Part shown: positions 8,511 to 17,904 of the stretch, one piece after another
Layout: each line of letters starts with the position of its first letter
Numbering within the stretch: the stretch's first letter is position 1
NCBI GenBank assembly: GCA_964450865.1
Contig: CAYVHB010000002.1
Location: forward strand, 62,001 to 126,000
Direction of reading: 5' to 3'
Source: CAYVHB01 sp964450865
GTDB lineage: Bacteria; Bacillota; Clostridia; Saccharofermentanales; UBA5734
DNA: 64,000 nt
Made by a program: the position numbers and the translations under genes
Notes under the pieces: model-generated
Seen by the model: only the letters and a program-made list of their open reading frames with translations
Databases searched by the model: none
Told to the model about the DNA's origin: nothing

Positions 8511-9485
8511 ATGACATTCCAACAATGGCGACGCCTTGTCTCCCTGCTGCTGCTTGCGGGCCTGATCGTACTGAATCTGACTGCTTGCCAGGATTTTCTG
8601 GAAATATCCGATGTCCTTGATCCGTCCGGTTCTGCGGCGCGACCGTCGTCCTCCAATTCGGCCCAGGGGATTGCCGCCGATCCGGGCGATACAACGACAC
8701 CCGTGTCCGGCCGGCTCGTGGTCCATTACATTGACGTCGGCCAGGGCGACAGTATATTGATTGTCCAGAATAAATCCGCGATGCTGATCGATGCCGGTAA
8801 CGCGTCGGATGCGGATCTGATCATTGATTATCTGCAGACGCAGGGCATCAGCAAGCTCGACTACGTAATTGGCACCCATCCCCACAGCGATCACATTGGC
8901 GGCCTGGCTGATATTATCGCAAGTGTTGCAATCGGCAAGGTTATCCTGGCTCCGGTCCAGAACAATACGCAGACGTTCGAAAATGTCTTGCAGGCGGTGC
9001 AGGATAAGGGACTGAAACTGACCAGGCCGGTTGCTGGATCGAAATACACACTTGGCAAGGCCTCTTTTCAGATTCTTGGCCCGAACGGTACTGATTATGA
9101 GGATCTGAACAATTATTCAGTCGTGATCCGGGTGACATTCGGCCAGACGGCCTTCCTGTTTGTCGGCGATGCCGAGATGCTGGCCGAGAAGGAAATGCTG
9201 GCAGCTGGTTATGACTTGCAATCTGATGTCCTGAAAGCCGGTCATCACGGCAGTCATTCCTCGACTTCCAGCCAATTCCTCAAGGCTGTTGATCCGGACA
9301 GCGTTGTTATTTCGGTCGGTGCCGATAACAGCTACGGCCATCCGGCCGCCCAGACGCTGGATGCGCTGCAGGATGCAAATATTGATATCTATCGCACTGA
9401 TCTGGCGGGTACGATCATCGCCACCTCGGATGGCAGTCGCGTCCGCTTTAATAAGCAGCCCAGGGCCGGGCTGCCCGGTTCTTGA
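8511..9485 (+). CDS. ComEC-like metallo-beta-lactamase-fold lipoprotein
   Basis: 324 residues. Lipoprotein signal: a short charged start, a hydrophobic stretch and the lipobox LTAC (Cys about residue 25), so it is expected on the outer face of the membrane. After a Ser/Pro-rich linker comes the fold VHYIDVGQGDSILI, then the metal motif THPHSDHIGG (HxHxDH), FVGDAE and GHHGSHSSTS. This matches the hydrolase domain found in ComEC/Rec2 and free-standing relatives, which may act as nucleases or phosphodiesterases. AAAGGA 8 nt before the ATG. A DUF3006 gene follows, a pairing common in Firmicutes. The free-standing lipoprotein form has no competence channel with it, so the substrate is unclear. Confidence 0.92.
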   Translation: MTFQQWRRLVSLLLLAGLIVLNLTACQDFLEISDVLDPSGSAARPSSSNSAQGIAADPGDTTTPVSGRLVVHYIDVGQGDSILIVQNKSAMLIDAGNASDADLIIDYLQTQGISKLDYVIGTHPHSDHIGGLADIIASVAIGKVILAPVQNNTQTFENVLQAVQDKGLKLTRPVAGSKYTLGKASFQILGPNGTDYEDLNNYSVVIRVTFGQTAFLFVGDAEMLAEKEMLAAGYDLQSDVLKAGHHGSHSSTSSQFLKAVDPDSVVISVGADNSYGHPAAQTLDALQDANIDIYRTDLAGTIIATSDGSRVRFNKQPRAGLPGS

Positions 9486-9508
9486 GATCGCTTCGCACAG
9501 GCGGTCCA

Positions 9509-9645
9509 TGCATGCAGCAGATTCGCCCGCACACGGTGCGGGTTCGATGTGATTTTTCTCGCAGAAGACCTTTGCATGCAGCAGATTCGCTATCGTACAG
9601 CGTGGTACCGATGCGATTGTTCTGGCAGGAGGTATTTGTATGCAG
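9509..9645 (+). repeat. 64-bp tandem repeat carrying the DUF3006 gene start
   Basis: Three ATGCAG-containing starts are spaced exactly 64 bp apart: TGCATGCAGCAGATTCGC at 9509 and 9573, and TGTATGCAG at 9637. The third contains the real start codon of the DUF3006 gene. Each of the first two units also holds a small hairpin at the same place (CCCGCAC/GTGCGGG; then ATCGTAC/GTACCGAT). The units diverge elsewhere. Confidence 0.8.
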
Positions 9646-9855
9646 TTGATCATTGATCGATTTGAAGGTGAATTTGCTGTCTGTGAGCGCGTTGGCAGCA
9701 CCGAAATGCTGGACATTGCGCGCCACCTGCTCCCCGCACAAGCCAGAGCCGGGACCGTTATCGATGAAGAGGACGGGCGCTATTCCGTCAATGAAGAAGC
9801 CACTGCCGCCCGTTCGGCGCGCATCAGGCGGCTGCTCGATTCACTGTGGGAATAA
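9640..9855 (+). CDS. DUF3006 family small protein
   Basis: 71 residues: MQLIIDRFEGEFAVCE..., ...VIDEEDGRYSVNEEATAARSARIRRLLDSLWE. The IIDRFEG start, the central acidic GTV(I)DEEDG turn and the C-terminal RIRRLLDSLW helix are the DUF3006 pattern. CAGGAGG is placed 7 nt before the ATG. DUF3006 genes often follow ComEC-like metallo-beta-lactamase genes, as here; no activity is established that I know of. The gene start is the third unit of a 64-bp tandem repeat. Confidence 0.85.
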   Translation: MQLIIDRFEGEFAVCERVGSTEMLDIARHLLPAQARAGTVIDEEDGRYSVNEEATAARSARIRRLLDSLWE

Positions 9856-9974
9856 GTGGGAATAAGGTTATCGTGCTGACCAGGCCGGGCCAACCGGGCG
9901 GCAGTCCGGACAGCGCCCATTGAGATGCCGGGTCGCCCCAGGTGGCTGCCCTGACTCGCCAATGTTTCCGGTTA

Positions 9975-11153
9975 TCAGCCCATAAACTTGCGAATGACAG
10001 TTACAGCCGGTTTAAACCAGAAGGGCTCCATCGTCCGGGCGACGTCTTTCATCCGCTCGCTGATGACGATCTGCTGCGGACAATGCTGTTCGCACTTGCG
10101 GCAGCTGACACAGTGTGAAGCATTGCCGGGCCGCGAAGAGGCTGCGCCGGTATTCATCAGGTATTTGAACCGGGTCAGGGCTGAACGTTTCATGAACTGC
10201 TCGTTGTAATAGCTGAAACAGGTCGGAATGGCTACCCCGGCCGGACAGGGCAGGCAATAACCGCACGCTGTGCAGCCGATCTTCTGTTGCTGGCTCAGGA
10301 TGGTCCGGGCCTGGACAAACAGGTCCAGCTCGGCTGCGGACATTTCATTGGCCTGGGCTGTCGAGGCGATCCGGATATTTTCCTCGATCTGTTCTTCGGT
10401 ATTCATGCCGGACAGCACGACCGTCGCCTCCGGATGGTTCCAGACCCAGCGCAGCGCCCACTCGGCAACGCTGCGCCGCGGTGTCGCCGATTCCCAGATC
10501 CGCTGCACGGCCCGTGGCAGTTCATTGATGATTTTGCCACCCCGCAGCGGCTCCATGATAATCACCGGCAGTCCCTTGCTGGCAGCATGGAGCAGCCCGG
10601 ACTTGCCAGCCTGGCTATTCTCATCGAGATAATTGTATTGAATCTGGGTGAAATCCCAGTCATAGCCATCCAGGATATGGATGAACTCGGCCGGTCCGCC
10701 ATGATAGGAGAAGCCGATATTGCGGATCTGGCCGGAAGCCTTGCAGGCTGCGATCCAATCCGTCACACCCAGATTGACAAGCCGTTCCCAGCTGCTGAAA
10801 TCAGACAGCATGTGGATCAGGTAATAATCTATATAATCGGTCTGCAGCCGCTTGAGCTGCGTCTGGAAAATCCGGTCAAAGTCAGATTGCTTTTTGACCA
10901 GGAAATGCGGCAGCTTGGTAGCGATCCTGACCCGGCTGCGCGTGCCCCCGGCCAGGATCTGACCGAGGATCTGCTCGCTTTGATTGTATACGTAGGCCGT
11001 ATCGAAGTAATTGACACCCTGTTCGATGGCCCTTAACACCTGCTGGCGGGTCCGCTCCAGGTCAATGGCCTTGCCCTTGCGGGGAAAGCGCATGCAGCCG
11101 TAACCCAGGATCGACAGCTGATCGCCGTTGCGTGGATTTGTCCGATAATTCAT
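9975..11153 (-). CDS. Aldo/keto reductase with C-terminal 4Fe-4S domain
   Basis: 392 residues from MNYRTNPRNGDQ, chosen because AGGAGG lies 9 nt upstream of this ATG; the frame is open 47 codons further but reads unlike the family. Aldo/keto reductase barrel: LGYGCMRFPRKG, the catalytic Asp/Tyr in NYFDTAYVYNQSE and the Lys in ATKLPHF. The C-terminal part has CTACGYCLPCPAGV and CVSCRKCEQHCPQQI, two ferredoxin-like cysteine clusters that should bind [4Fe-4S]. This fusion is common in anaerobes and presumably couples carbonyl reduction to an electron carrier; the substrate is unknown. The gene is convergent with the DUF3006 gene and divergent from the guanine deaminase gene. Confidence 0.93.
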   Translation of the reverse strand: MNYRTNPRNGDQLSILGYGCMRFPRKGKAIDLERTRQQVLRAIEQGVNYFDTAYVYNQSEQILGQILAGGTRSRVRIATKLPHFLVKKQSDFDRIFQTQLKRLQTDYIDYYLIHMLSDFSSWERLVNLGVTDWIAACKASGQIRNIGFSYHGGPAEFIHILDGYDWDFTQIQYNYLDENSQAGKSGLLHAASKGLPVIIMEPLRGGKIINELPRAVQRIWESATPRRSVAEWALRWVWNHPEATVVLSGMNTEEQIEENIRIASTAQANEMSAAELDLFVQARTILSQQQKIGCTACGYCLPCPAGVAIPTCFSYYNEQFMKRSALTRFKYLMNTGAASSRPGNASHCVSCRKCEQHCPQQIVISERMKDVARTMEPFWFKPAVTVIRKFMG

Positions 11154-11420
11154 GGCCGGATACCTCCTGTATAAACAAAGGGACAGCCACGTCCCGATAT
11201 TTGCGAGTGTGTGGCCGGACCTGGCAATGAGCGGCCTGACATTGATAAACAAAGCGGGCAGGCGTGTCCTGAGACTGCAGTTCAAGGTCGTCATATGATA
11301 AAATCATAACATAGCCAGAGTTGGTAAAACATCACTTTCATGCAAATTGACCACGAAAGAGCAGTCCGGTGGCAGCAGTCCGGGCCGTGCGTTTTGTCCA
11401 AGCAGATGGGAGGAATCTGT

Positions 11421-12722
11421 ATGAACCGACTGGCCATAAAAGGCAACCTGGTTTACACGGATGAGCAGCGTAGCCTGATCGTCAAGCCGGACCATTATCT
11501 GCTGATCGAAGGCGATAAAATCGCCGGACTGGCTGCGGCGTTGCCGGATGAATTTGCCGCGGCCACTGTCCTTGATTATGGCGATTGCCTCGTCATCCCC
11601 GGACTGATTGACCTGCATGTTCATGCGGCCCAATATGGATATCGGGGCCTGGGCATGGATATGGAATTGCTGCCCTGGCTCGATACCTACGCCTTCCCCG
11701 CCGAGTCGAGATTTGCCAGGTCAGCCGACGCGGTGGGGCTCTACCGGGAATTTGCCCAGGATCTGGCAAGCACAGCAACAACCCGGGCGATTGTCTGGGG
11801 CACCGTGTTCCCGACAACCGGCATTCTGTTTGCCGAAATGAACCGTTGCGGGCTGGGTGGCTGGATCGGTCAGATCAGCATGGACCGCCATGCGCCGCCT
11901 GCCCTTTGCCAGGAGCCGGCCCAGGCCATTGCTGCCGCCCGGACCTTTGTCAGCCAGTACAGCGACCGCTTTCCGCAATTGCGCCCGGTTATCACCCCGC
12001 GCTTCATCCCCTCCTGCAGTGACGGTCTGCTGCATCAGCTGGGCACGCTCTCCGAGTCCCGGCATGTACCGGTTACCTCCCACCTGAGCGAGAACCGCGG
12101 GGAAATCGCCTGGGTCCGGGAACTGCTGCCCCAGAGCCAATCCTATGCCCGGGCTTATGACCAGTTTGGGTTGCTGGGCCAGCATGAGCCTTGTATCATG
12201 GCTCATTGCGTCTATCCGGAAGACAGTGAAATCGACCTGCTGGCCAGGCGACAGGTAACGATTGCCCATTGTCCAACGTCCAATATCAACGTCCTCAGCG
12301 GCCTGGCCCCGGTCCGCCGCCTGATAGCAGCCGGTGTCGCCGTTGGCCTGGGTACCGATATAGCCGGTGGCCACAGCCTGTCCATTTTCGCGGCCATGGT
12401 CGATGCCATCGCCGTCGCCAAAATGTATCAGCTGTATGTTGATGCCGCGACCCGTCCGCTGACAGTCAGTGAAGCCTTCTATCTCGGCACTCGCGGTGGC
12501 GGCCAGGTGTTCCGGCAAAGCTTTGGGCTGGCTGGCAGTTTCGAGTCCGGCTGGCTGGCCGATATAGCAGTCATTGATGACAGTACGATCGGTGGCGGCT
12601 GTGACTTTTCTTTGCAACAGCGGCTGGAACGGCTGGTTTATCTCCATGCCGAGGCGACCCTGGCTGCCAAGTTCCTGGCCGGGCAGCCTGTCGGGACAGC
12701 AAGCGGGACTGGACGATTATAG
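11421..12722 (+). CDS. guaD: Guanine deaminase
   Basis: 433 residues from MNRLAIKGNLVYT, with GGGAGGA 6 nt upstream. Amidohydrolase-fold metal ligands are visible in order: DLHVHAAQ, the HLSEN histidine, MAHCVYPED and GTDIAGGHS. The segment GLGMDMELLPWLDTYAFPAE after the HxH motif is typical of guanine deaminase, which converts guanine to xanthine in purine salvage. No purine transporter or xanthine dehydrogenase gene is adjacent; the next gene is a signalling protein. Length and motifs fit; other cytosine/guanine-type amidohydrolases are a less likely alternative. Confidence 0.9.
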   Translation: MNRLAIKGNLVYTDEQRSLIVKPDHYLLIEGDKIAGLAAALPDEFAAATVLDYGDCLVIPGLIDLHVHAAQYGYRGLGMDMELLPWLDTYAFPAESRFARSADAVGLYREFAQDLASTATTRAIVWGTVFPTTGILFAEMNRCGLGGWIGQISMDRHAPPALCQEPAQAIAAARTFVSQYSDRFPQLRPVITPRFIPSCSDGLLHQLGTLSESRHVPVTSHLSENRGEIAWVRELLPQSQSYARAYDQFGLLGQHEPCIMAHCVYPEDSEIDLLARRQVTIAHCPTSNINVLSGLAPVRRLIAAGVAVGLGTDIAGGHSLSIFAAMVDAIAVAKMYQLYVDAATRPLTVSEAFYLGTRGGGQVFRQSFGLAGSFESGWLADIAVIDDSTIGGGCDFSLQQRLERLVYLHAEATLAAKFLAGQPVGTASGTGRL

Positions 12723-12884
12723 AACACGGCAGATACCCTGCCAGTCCTGAGACCAGCTTGTTGTCTGTTCTTGCGAGGGCCTGAAGATTCATGGTAATAT
12801 CAAGTTTGACCAATCCGGGATCCGGCTGCTTGTCCAGGCGAACCAGGCGTTCAGCCAATACAGTGAAGGGAAGGGTATGACAAC

Positions 12885-14948
12885 ATGGTGGGAAACTACT
12901 CGCTGGAATATGCATCCTTGCTGTTTTCGCTGATTGTCCTGATTTATTCTTATGATCGCAACATGGTGCCAACCTTGTCCAACAAGATTTTTCGCCTCTG
13001 TCTCTATACAGTAGTCCTGTCGATCGCGGTCTCCATTTCCTCCTTTTATGCCCTGACCCACATGGCACAGTTTCCTGAGATTGTGCTCCATGGTATCGTG
13101 ATTTTATTTTACCTGCTGACACCTTTGATAACGGTATTATTTCTGATGTACATCATCACGCATCTGCAGGCTGACAGTTCCCGGACCCGTCTGGTCCTCC
13201 GACTGACCACCCTGCCCTTCCTGATCTACAGCTTGCTGGTCCTGACCAATCCGCTCACCCGGCTGATCTATAGACTCGATCCTCCGTACGTCTACCAGGC
13301 CGGCCAGGGCTTGCTGATTGTCTATTCGACAGTCTATCTCTACATTCTGGCCATGTATGTCATCATCTTGCGCAATCGTCAGGAAATCCGGCGCAACAGC
13401 CAGCTGGTATTCCTTATTTTTCCGATGCTGGCGACGCTCCTCGTTTTTATCCAGCAGTACTTGCCGTCCCTGGTCCTGATCGGCACCGCATCGACTTCAG
13501 CGCTGCTGATTGTCTACCTTTATCTGCAGAACAAACGCATCGTGACGGATGACCTGACCGATCTGCCCAATCGCAAGGCTTTCTCCCAATCACTGGAGCT
13601 GGGCCTGAAGCGACGCCAGCATATGGACATCCTGCTGATCAGTCTCGATGATTTCAAGGTCGTCAACAATCAGTTTGGCCAGCCTTATGGCGACCAGATC
13701 CTGCACGAAATCAGCGCCTTCCTAAAGCAGAATATCCCGTTGCAGCAGATCTTCCGTTACGGCGGTGATGAATTCGCTATCATCATTCCGGAAAAAAGCC
13801 GGACCAGTGCCAGAAGCGGACCGGGTGGCCAGACCGAATACCGGCCGGATGGCAAAACCGGAGCCCGGCAGCAAGGTAAGGCGGGAGCCCGGTGGGATGG
13901 CCCCGTCGATAAAGCCGGTTCAAGGCTGACGATTGACCGTCAGGTGGCCCGTTTCATCAAGAGCCGGTTCAGCGAACCCTGGGGCAATGAACCGGCAACG
14001 TGCAAGCTCACCACCAGCATAGCCGTTGCCAGGATTCCTGAACAGGCCAAGACCGTCGAGGACACCATCAGCCTCCTCGAGCATTGCATAACCCATTCCA
14101 AGGCCAATGGCAAGAGCAAGGTGATTTTCGCCAACGAGACGACTGTTGCCAAAATCCGCCGCCGGAACCAGATTGTGGAAATCCTCAAAGAGGCTGTCGC
14201 CCAGGATCGAATTCAGGTTCATTATCAGCCGATCTACTCAATCCGCGACAAACGCTTTGTCTCGGCGGAGGCCCTGATCAGGCTGAATCATCCTGAGCTT
14301 GGCATGATTTCACCGGCCGAGTTTATCCCCATCGCAGAGAAAACGGGCCTGATTGTCGAGCTTGGTTACAAGGTGCTCGACAAGGCCTGCCAGCTGGTGC
14401 GCCAGCTTGAGCTGGCCCGGACCGAATTTGATGCCATTTCGGTTAATTTCTCGGTTCTGCAAATGATGCAGGAGGATCTCGTCGAGCGGGTTCTGGCGAT
14501 CATCCGGCAGAATCAGGTTGATCCGAAGCGGATTCATATTGAGATCACCGAAAGCCTGTTCACCGAGCGTTATGATACGATCCGGAAAATCATGGATGAA
14601 CTCTTTCGGCATGGCATACTGTTCTATCTGGATGATTTTGGCATCGGCTATTCCAATATCGCCACCATGATTGATCTGCCAATCAAATATATCAAACTGG
14701 ATAAAAGCCTCCTGTACCGGGCCCAGAACATGGACAAGTCCTTCCATGTGATCGCGGCGCTAGCCCGGGCCTTTTCTGACAGCGATATCAAGGTAGTCAT
14801 CGAGGGTGTTGAAAATCTGCGTCATCAGAGCCTCGCTGACCAGCTCTGTGCCGATTATATTCAGGGTTATCTCCTGGCCCGGCCGCTGACTGATCATGAA
14901 GTGATTGAATACCTGAATGGACCGGTGGTCATGACGGGTGGAGAATGA
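12885..14948 (+). CDS. Membrane-bound GGDEF-EAL c-di-GMP enzyme
   Basis: 687 residues. About seven hydrophobic segments fill residues 1-210, resembling the N-terminal 7TM sensor module of some histidine kinases. A GGDEF domain follows (DDLTDLPNRKAF, RYGGDEFAI near residue 292, active-site signature intact). About 40 residues rich in Gly, Arg and Gln with a repeated GxKxGAR unit are inserted just after the GGDEF motif. The EAL domain looks catalytically complete: EALIRL, HIEITES, YLDDFGIGYSN, IKLDKSL and EGVE. It can be expected to make or degrade c-di-GMP; which activity wins cannot be told. AAGGG lies 9 nt before the ATG. Its stop overlaps the start of the hybrid kinase gene. Confidence 0.93.
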   Translation: MVGNYSLEYASLLFSLIVLIYSYDRNMVPTLSNKIFRLCLYTVVLSIAVSISSFYALTHMAQFPEIVLHGIVILFYLLTPLITVLFLMYIITHLQADSSRTRLVLRLTTLPFLIYSLLVLTNPLTRLIYRLDPPYVYQAGQGLLIVYSTVYLYILAMYVIILRNRQEIRRNSQLVFLIFPMLATLLVFIQQYLPSLVLIGTASTSALLIVYLYLQNKRIVTDDLTDLPNRKAFSQSLELGLKRRQHMDILLISLDDFKVVNNQFGQPYGDQILHEISAFLKQNIPLQQIFRYGGDEFAIIIPEKSRTSARSGPGGQTEYRPDGKTGARQQGKAGARWDGPVDKAGSRLTIDRQVARFIKSRFSEPWGNEPATCKLTTSIAVARIPEQAKTVEDTISLLEHCITHSKANGKSKVIFANETTVAKIRRRNQIVEILKEAVAQDRIQVHYQPIYSIRDKRFVSAEALIRLNHPELGMISPAEFIPIAEKTGLIVELGYKVLDKACQLVRQLELARTEFDAISVNFSVLQMMQEDLVERVLAIIRQNQVDPKRIHIEITESLFTERYDTIRKIMDELFRHGILFYLDDFGIGYSNIATMIDLPIKYIKLDKSLLYRAQNMDKSFHVIAALARAFSDSDIKVVIEGVENLRHQSLADQLCADYIQGYLLARPLTDHEVIEYLNGPVVMTGGE

Positions 14949-17890
14949 TGAATAATCCCTTTAATCACCAGCAATGGGCCGACTTTTTCTGGCAGCTGCC
15001 ATTTGCTGCATCCTATAACCATATTCTATACAGTCCGGATGGCTTGCCGTCTGACTATGAATTCATGGCGGTGAACCAGGCCTACGAAAAAATGACCGGC
15101 TTGCCGGCAGCCACGCTGCCGGGCCAGCGGTTCTCGGCGTTTTTTCAGGGGAGCGATGGGGTCAATGCCAATCTATGGATGACGGCATTCAGGGAGATCG
15201 CTGATACCGGCCAGCCGACCCGGGTTGATATATACTACAGCCAGATTTCCAAATGGCTGCGGATTGATTTGTTTCCGGTCAGCCGGGATTATTTTGCGTG
15301 TATTTTTATTGATGTCACCACTGAATATGCGCTGGCCGAGGATAAAACAGTCATGTCCGGCTTTGAGGCCATTTTCACGACCAGCCCGGCCCCGATTTCT
15401 ATTACCTGCAAGGGTTTCTATATTGAGGTCAATCCGGCATTTTGTGAATTGTTCGGCTATACGCGCGAGGCGGTGCTGGGCCAGAGCATTGCCGATCTGG
15501 ACATCGTAGTCGACGAAACGGCTTACCGCCAGTTCCAGGCAGATTACGTCGCCCAGGGATTCCTGAAGAACATTGAATTGAATGTGCGCTGCCGGTCGGG
15601 CAGGATATTGACCGGCCTTTTTTCCTCGCGGCCCATCGATTACCGGGGCCAGACCTGCGTACTGATGATCATGCATGATATCACTGAGCTCAAGGCCATG
15701 ACCTCGCAGCTGATGCGGGAAAAGCAGCGGCTCCATGATGTCATCGAAAGCAGCAATATCGGCACATGGGAATGGAATGTCCAGACCGGTGAGGTTGTTT
15801 TCAATGAACGATGGGCGCAGATGATCGGCTATACTTTGGACGAACTGCAGCCAGTCAGCATTGATACCTGGTCCAGGATGGCCCATCCTGATGATCTGAA
15901 AGCCTCAACAGCGGCGCTGGACAAACATTTCCGCGGGGAAACGGATCAATACGATTTCGAATCCAGGATCCGCCACAAAGACGGACACTGGGTCTGGATC
16001 ATTGACCGGGGCAAGGTCATCCGCTGGACAGCTGATGGCAAGCCGTCGATCATGTTCGGTACGCATTTCGATATCACGCGCCGCAAGCAGGCCGAGGAGG
16101 CCCTGGCCGAGAGCAAGAAGCGGCTCAAGGAAAGCCAGGTCATCGAGCGGTTCTTTGCCGTCAACCCGGACCTGATGTGCGTGATTGACGGGGACGCGAC
16201 CATCCTGCGCCTGAATCAGGCCTGGTCGGATGTCCTGGGCTATTCACTGATGGAGCTCAAGCACAATCCATTCTATGCCTTCGTCCACCCCGAAGACCTG
16301 GCTGCTACCCTGGATATGCTGCATGACTTGAGCGAGCAGCGGCCGGTGGTCAATTTCGTCAATCGCTATCGGGCGGTGGACGGTCATTATCGCTATTTTG
16401 AATGGAAAGCCCATCCATATGGCAAGATCTTCTACGCCACAGCCCGTGATATAACGGAAAAAATGATCAAGGAAAGGGAACTCGAGGGCTACCGGCTGCA
16501 TCTGGAGGCCATGGTCGCCTCCCGCACGGCTGAGCTGGAAAACGCCAGGGTGGTCGCGGAAGCGGCCCGCGCTGAAGCAGAAATTGCCAACCAGGCCAAG
16601 AGCAATTTCCTCTCCAACATGAGCCATGAAATCCGGACCCCGATGAATGCCATCATTGGCTACGCGCATTTGCTGACGCAAGATCCCCTGACCGCGAGCC
16701 AGCTGGATGCCATCGATAAAATGTCAACGGCTGCCCGGCATTTGTTGCAGATCATCAACGATGTGCTGGATATTTCCAAGATCGAAGCCAATAAAATCAG
16801 CCTCGACCAGCATGATTTCAGTCCGGCCAAGGTCATCCGGGATATTCAAGCCATTCTGGCGGAAAGTGCCGATTTCCGCAAACTGGCTGTCGTCGATGAT
16901 TTGCGGGACCTGCCGGAACTGGTACGCGGTGATAGCGTCCGCCTCGGTCAGATCATCCTCAATCTGCTTGGCAATGCCATCAAATTCACCGAAACAGGCC
17001 AGATAACCATTCGCGCCTTCGTTGTAGCCAGGAACGCGAAGACCGGATTGCCATTGACTTCTGGCCGGACGAAACCAGCGGCTGCCCCGGCCCGGACCCT
17101 TGCGCCGGCAAGCACACCGGCAGCCCTGAACCCTGCTGCCTGGGAGCCCGGGGCAATGATGCCGGTGGGGGCTGAGTACGAAGACGAGGTCATGATCCGC
17201 TTTGAAATCGCTGACACCGGCATTGGCTTGACAGCTGCCCAGATCCAGCATCTGTTCCGCAATTTTGAACAGGCCGACAGTTCCATCACGCGCCTTTATG
17301 GTGGAACCGGCCTGGGCCTTGCCATCAGCAGCCGGCTGGTCGAGCTGATGGGTGGCCGGATCGGCGTTGAAAGTGAACTGGGACGAGGCAGCACGTTCTG
17401 GTTTGAAATCCCCTTTATCAGCATCCAGGCAACCCGGCCTGACGCAAGCGCCCAGGTGCGCAACTATTACCAGCGTGAAATGCACCGGCGGTTCGGAGCC
17501 CATATCTTGCTTGTTGAGGATAATCCGATCAACCAGGAAGTGACACGTCTGCTGCTTGAGGCCGACGGGATGCAGATAGCCGTGGCCGAGAATGGCCTGA
17601 TTGCCGTTGAGATGGTCCGCCAGCATCCGTATGACTTGATTCTATGCGATATTCAGATGCCCGTGATGGATGGTGTACAGGCTACACGTGAAATCCGCAA
17701 GCTGCCGGATCGGCATACTGTGCCGATTATTGCCCTGACAGCCGTTGTTTTTGAAGAAGACCGCCAGAATTACCTCGCAGCCGGCATGAATGACTTCCTG
17801 GGCAAGCCGGTCACGCCTGAAGCGCTGCAGCGGATCCTGATCAAATGGCTGACGCCCGGCAAATATCATCGCCAGGCGCCAGCAGAATGA
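14945..17890 (+). CDS. Hybrid sensor histidine kinase with multiple PAS domains and receiver
   Basis: Up to 981 residues; two adjacent ATGs (14945, 14948) are possible. No transmembrane segment is seen. About four PAS-like units span residues 10-505 (for example SPAPISITCKGFYIEVNPAFC, GTWEWNVQTGEV, NPDLMCVIDGDATILRLNQAW). HisKA carries the phospho-acceptor in SHEIRTPMN (about residue 561). In the ATPase domain the N-box (LLGNAIKF), DTGIGL and GGTGLGLAIS are intact, but an Ala/Pro-rich insert of about 45 residues separates the N-box from DTGIG. The receiver starts at HILLVEDNPIN with its Asp in LILCDIQMPVMDG (about 900). No DNA-binding output. Overlap with the GGDEF-EAL gene suggests coupled translation and a joint signalling pathway. 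Confidence 0.94.
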   Translation: MMNNPFNHQQWADFFWQLPFAASYNHILYSPDGLPSDYEFMAVNQAYEKMTGLPAATLPGQRFSAFFQGSDGVNANLWMTAFREIADTGQPTRVDIYYSQISKWLRIDLFPVSRDYFACIFIDVTTEYALAEDKTVMSGFEAIFTTSPAPISITCKGFYIEVNPAFCELFGYTREAVLGQSIADLDIVVDETAYRQFQADYVAQGFLKNIELNVRCRSGRILTGLFSSRPIDYRGQTCVLMIMHDITELKAMTSQLMREKQRLHDVIESSNIGTWEWNVQTGEVVFNERWAQMIGYTLDELQPVSIDTWSRMAHPDDLKASTAALDKHFRGETDQYDFESRIRHKDGHWVWIIDRGKVIRWTADGKPSIMFGTHFDITRRKQAEEALAESKKRLKESQVIERFFAVNPDLMCVIDGDATILRLNQAWSDVLGYSLMELKHNPFYAFVHPEDLAATLDMLHDLSEQRPVVNFVNRYRAVDGHYRYFEWKAHPYGKIFYATARDITEKMIKERELEGYRLHLEAMVASRTAELENARVVAEAARAEAEIANQAKSNFLSNMSHEIRTPMNAIIGYAHLLTQDPLTASQLDAIDKMSTAARHLLQIINDVLDISKIEANKISLDQHDFSPAKVIRDIQAILAESADFRKLAVVDDLRDLPELVRGDSVRLGQIILNLLGNAIKFTETGQITIRAFVVARNAKTGLPLTSGRTKPAAAPARTLAPASTPAALNPAAWEPGAMMPVGAEYEDEVMIRFEIADTGIGLTAAQIQHLFRNFEQADSSITRLYGGTGLGLAISSRLVELMGGRIGVESELGRGSTFWFEIPFISIQATRPDASAQVRNYYQREMHRRFGAHILLVEDNPINQEVTRLLLEADGMQIAVAENGLIAVEMVRQHPYDLILCDIQMPVMDGVQATREIRKLPDRHTVPIIALTAVVFEEDRQNYLAAGMNDFLGKPVTPEALQRILIKWLTPGKYHRQAPAE

Positions 17891-17904
17891 GTGTGGGGGA
17901 AATG

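Noticed and set aside
9509..9645. CRISPR-like array
   Set aside because: Only two and a half units of 64 bp, no constant repeat with variable spacers, and no cas genes.
11294..11308. Palindrome TATGAT-AAA-ATCATA between the reductase and guanine deaminase genes
   Set aside because: Only 15 bp and of low complexity; a regulator site is possible but nothing else supports it.
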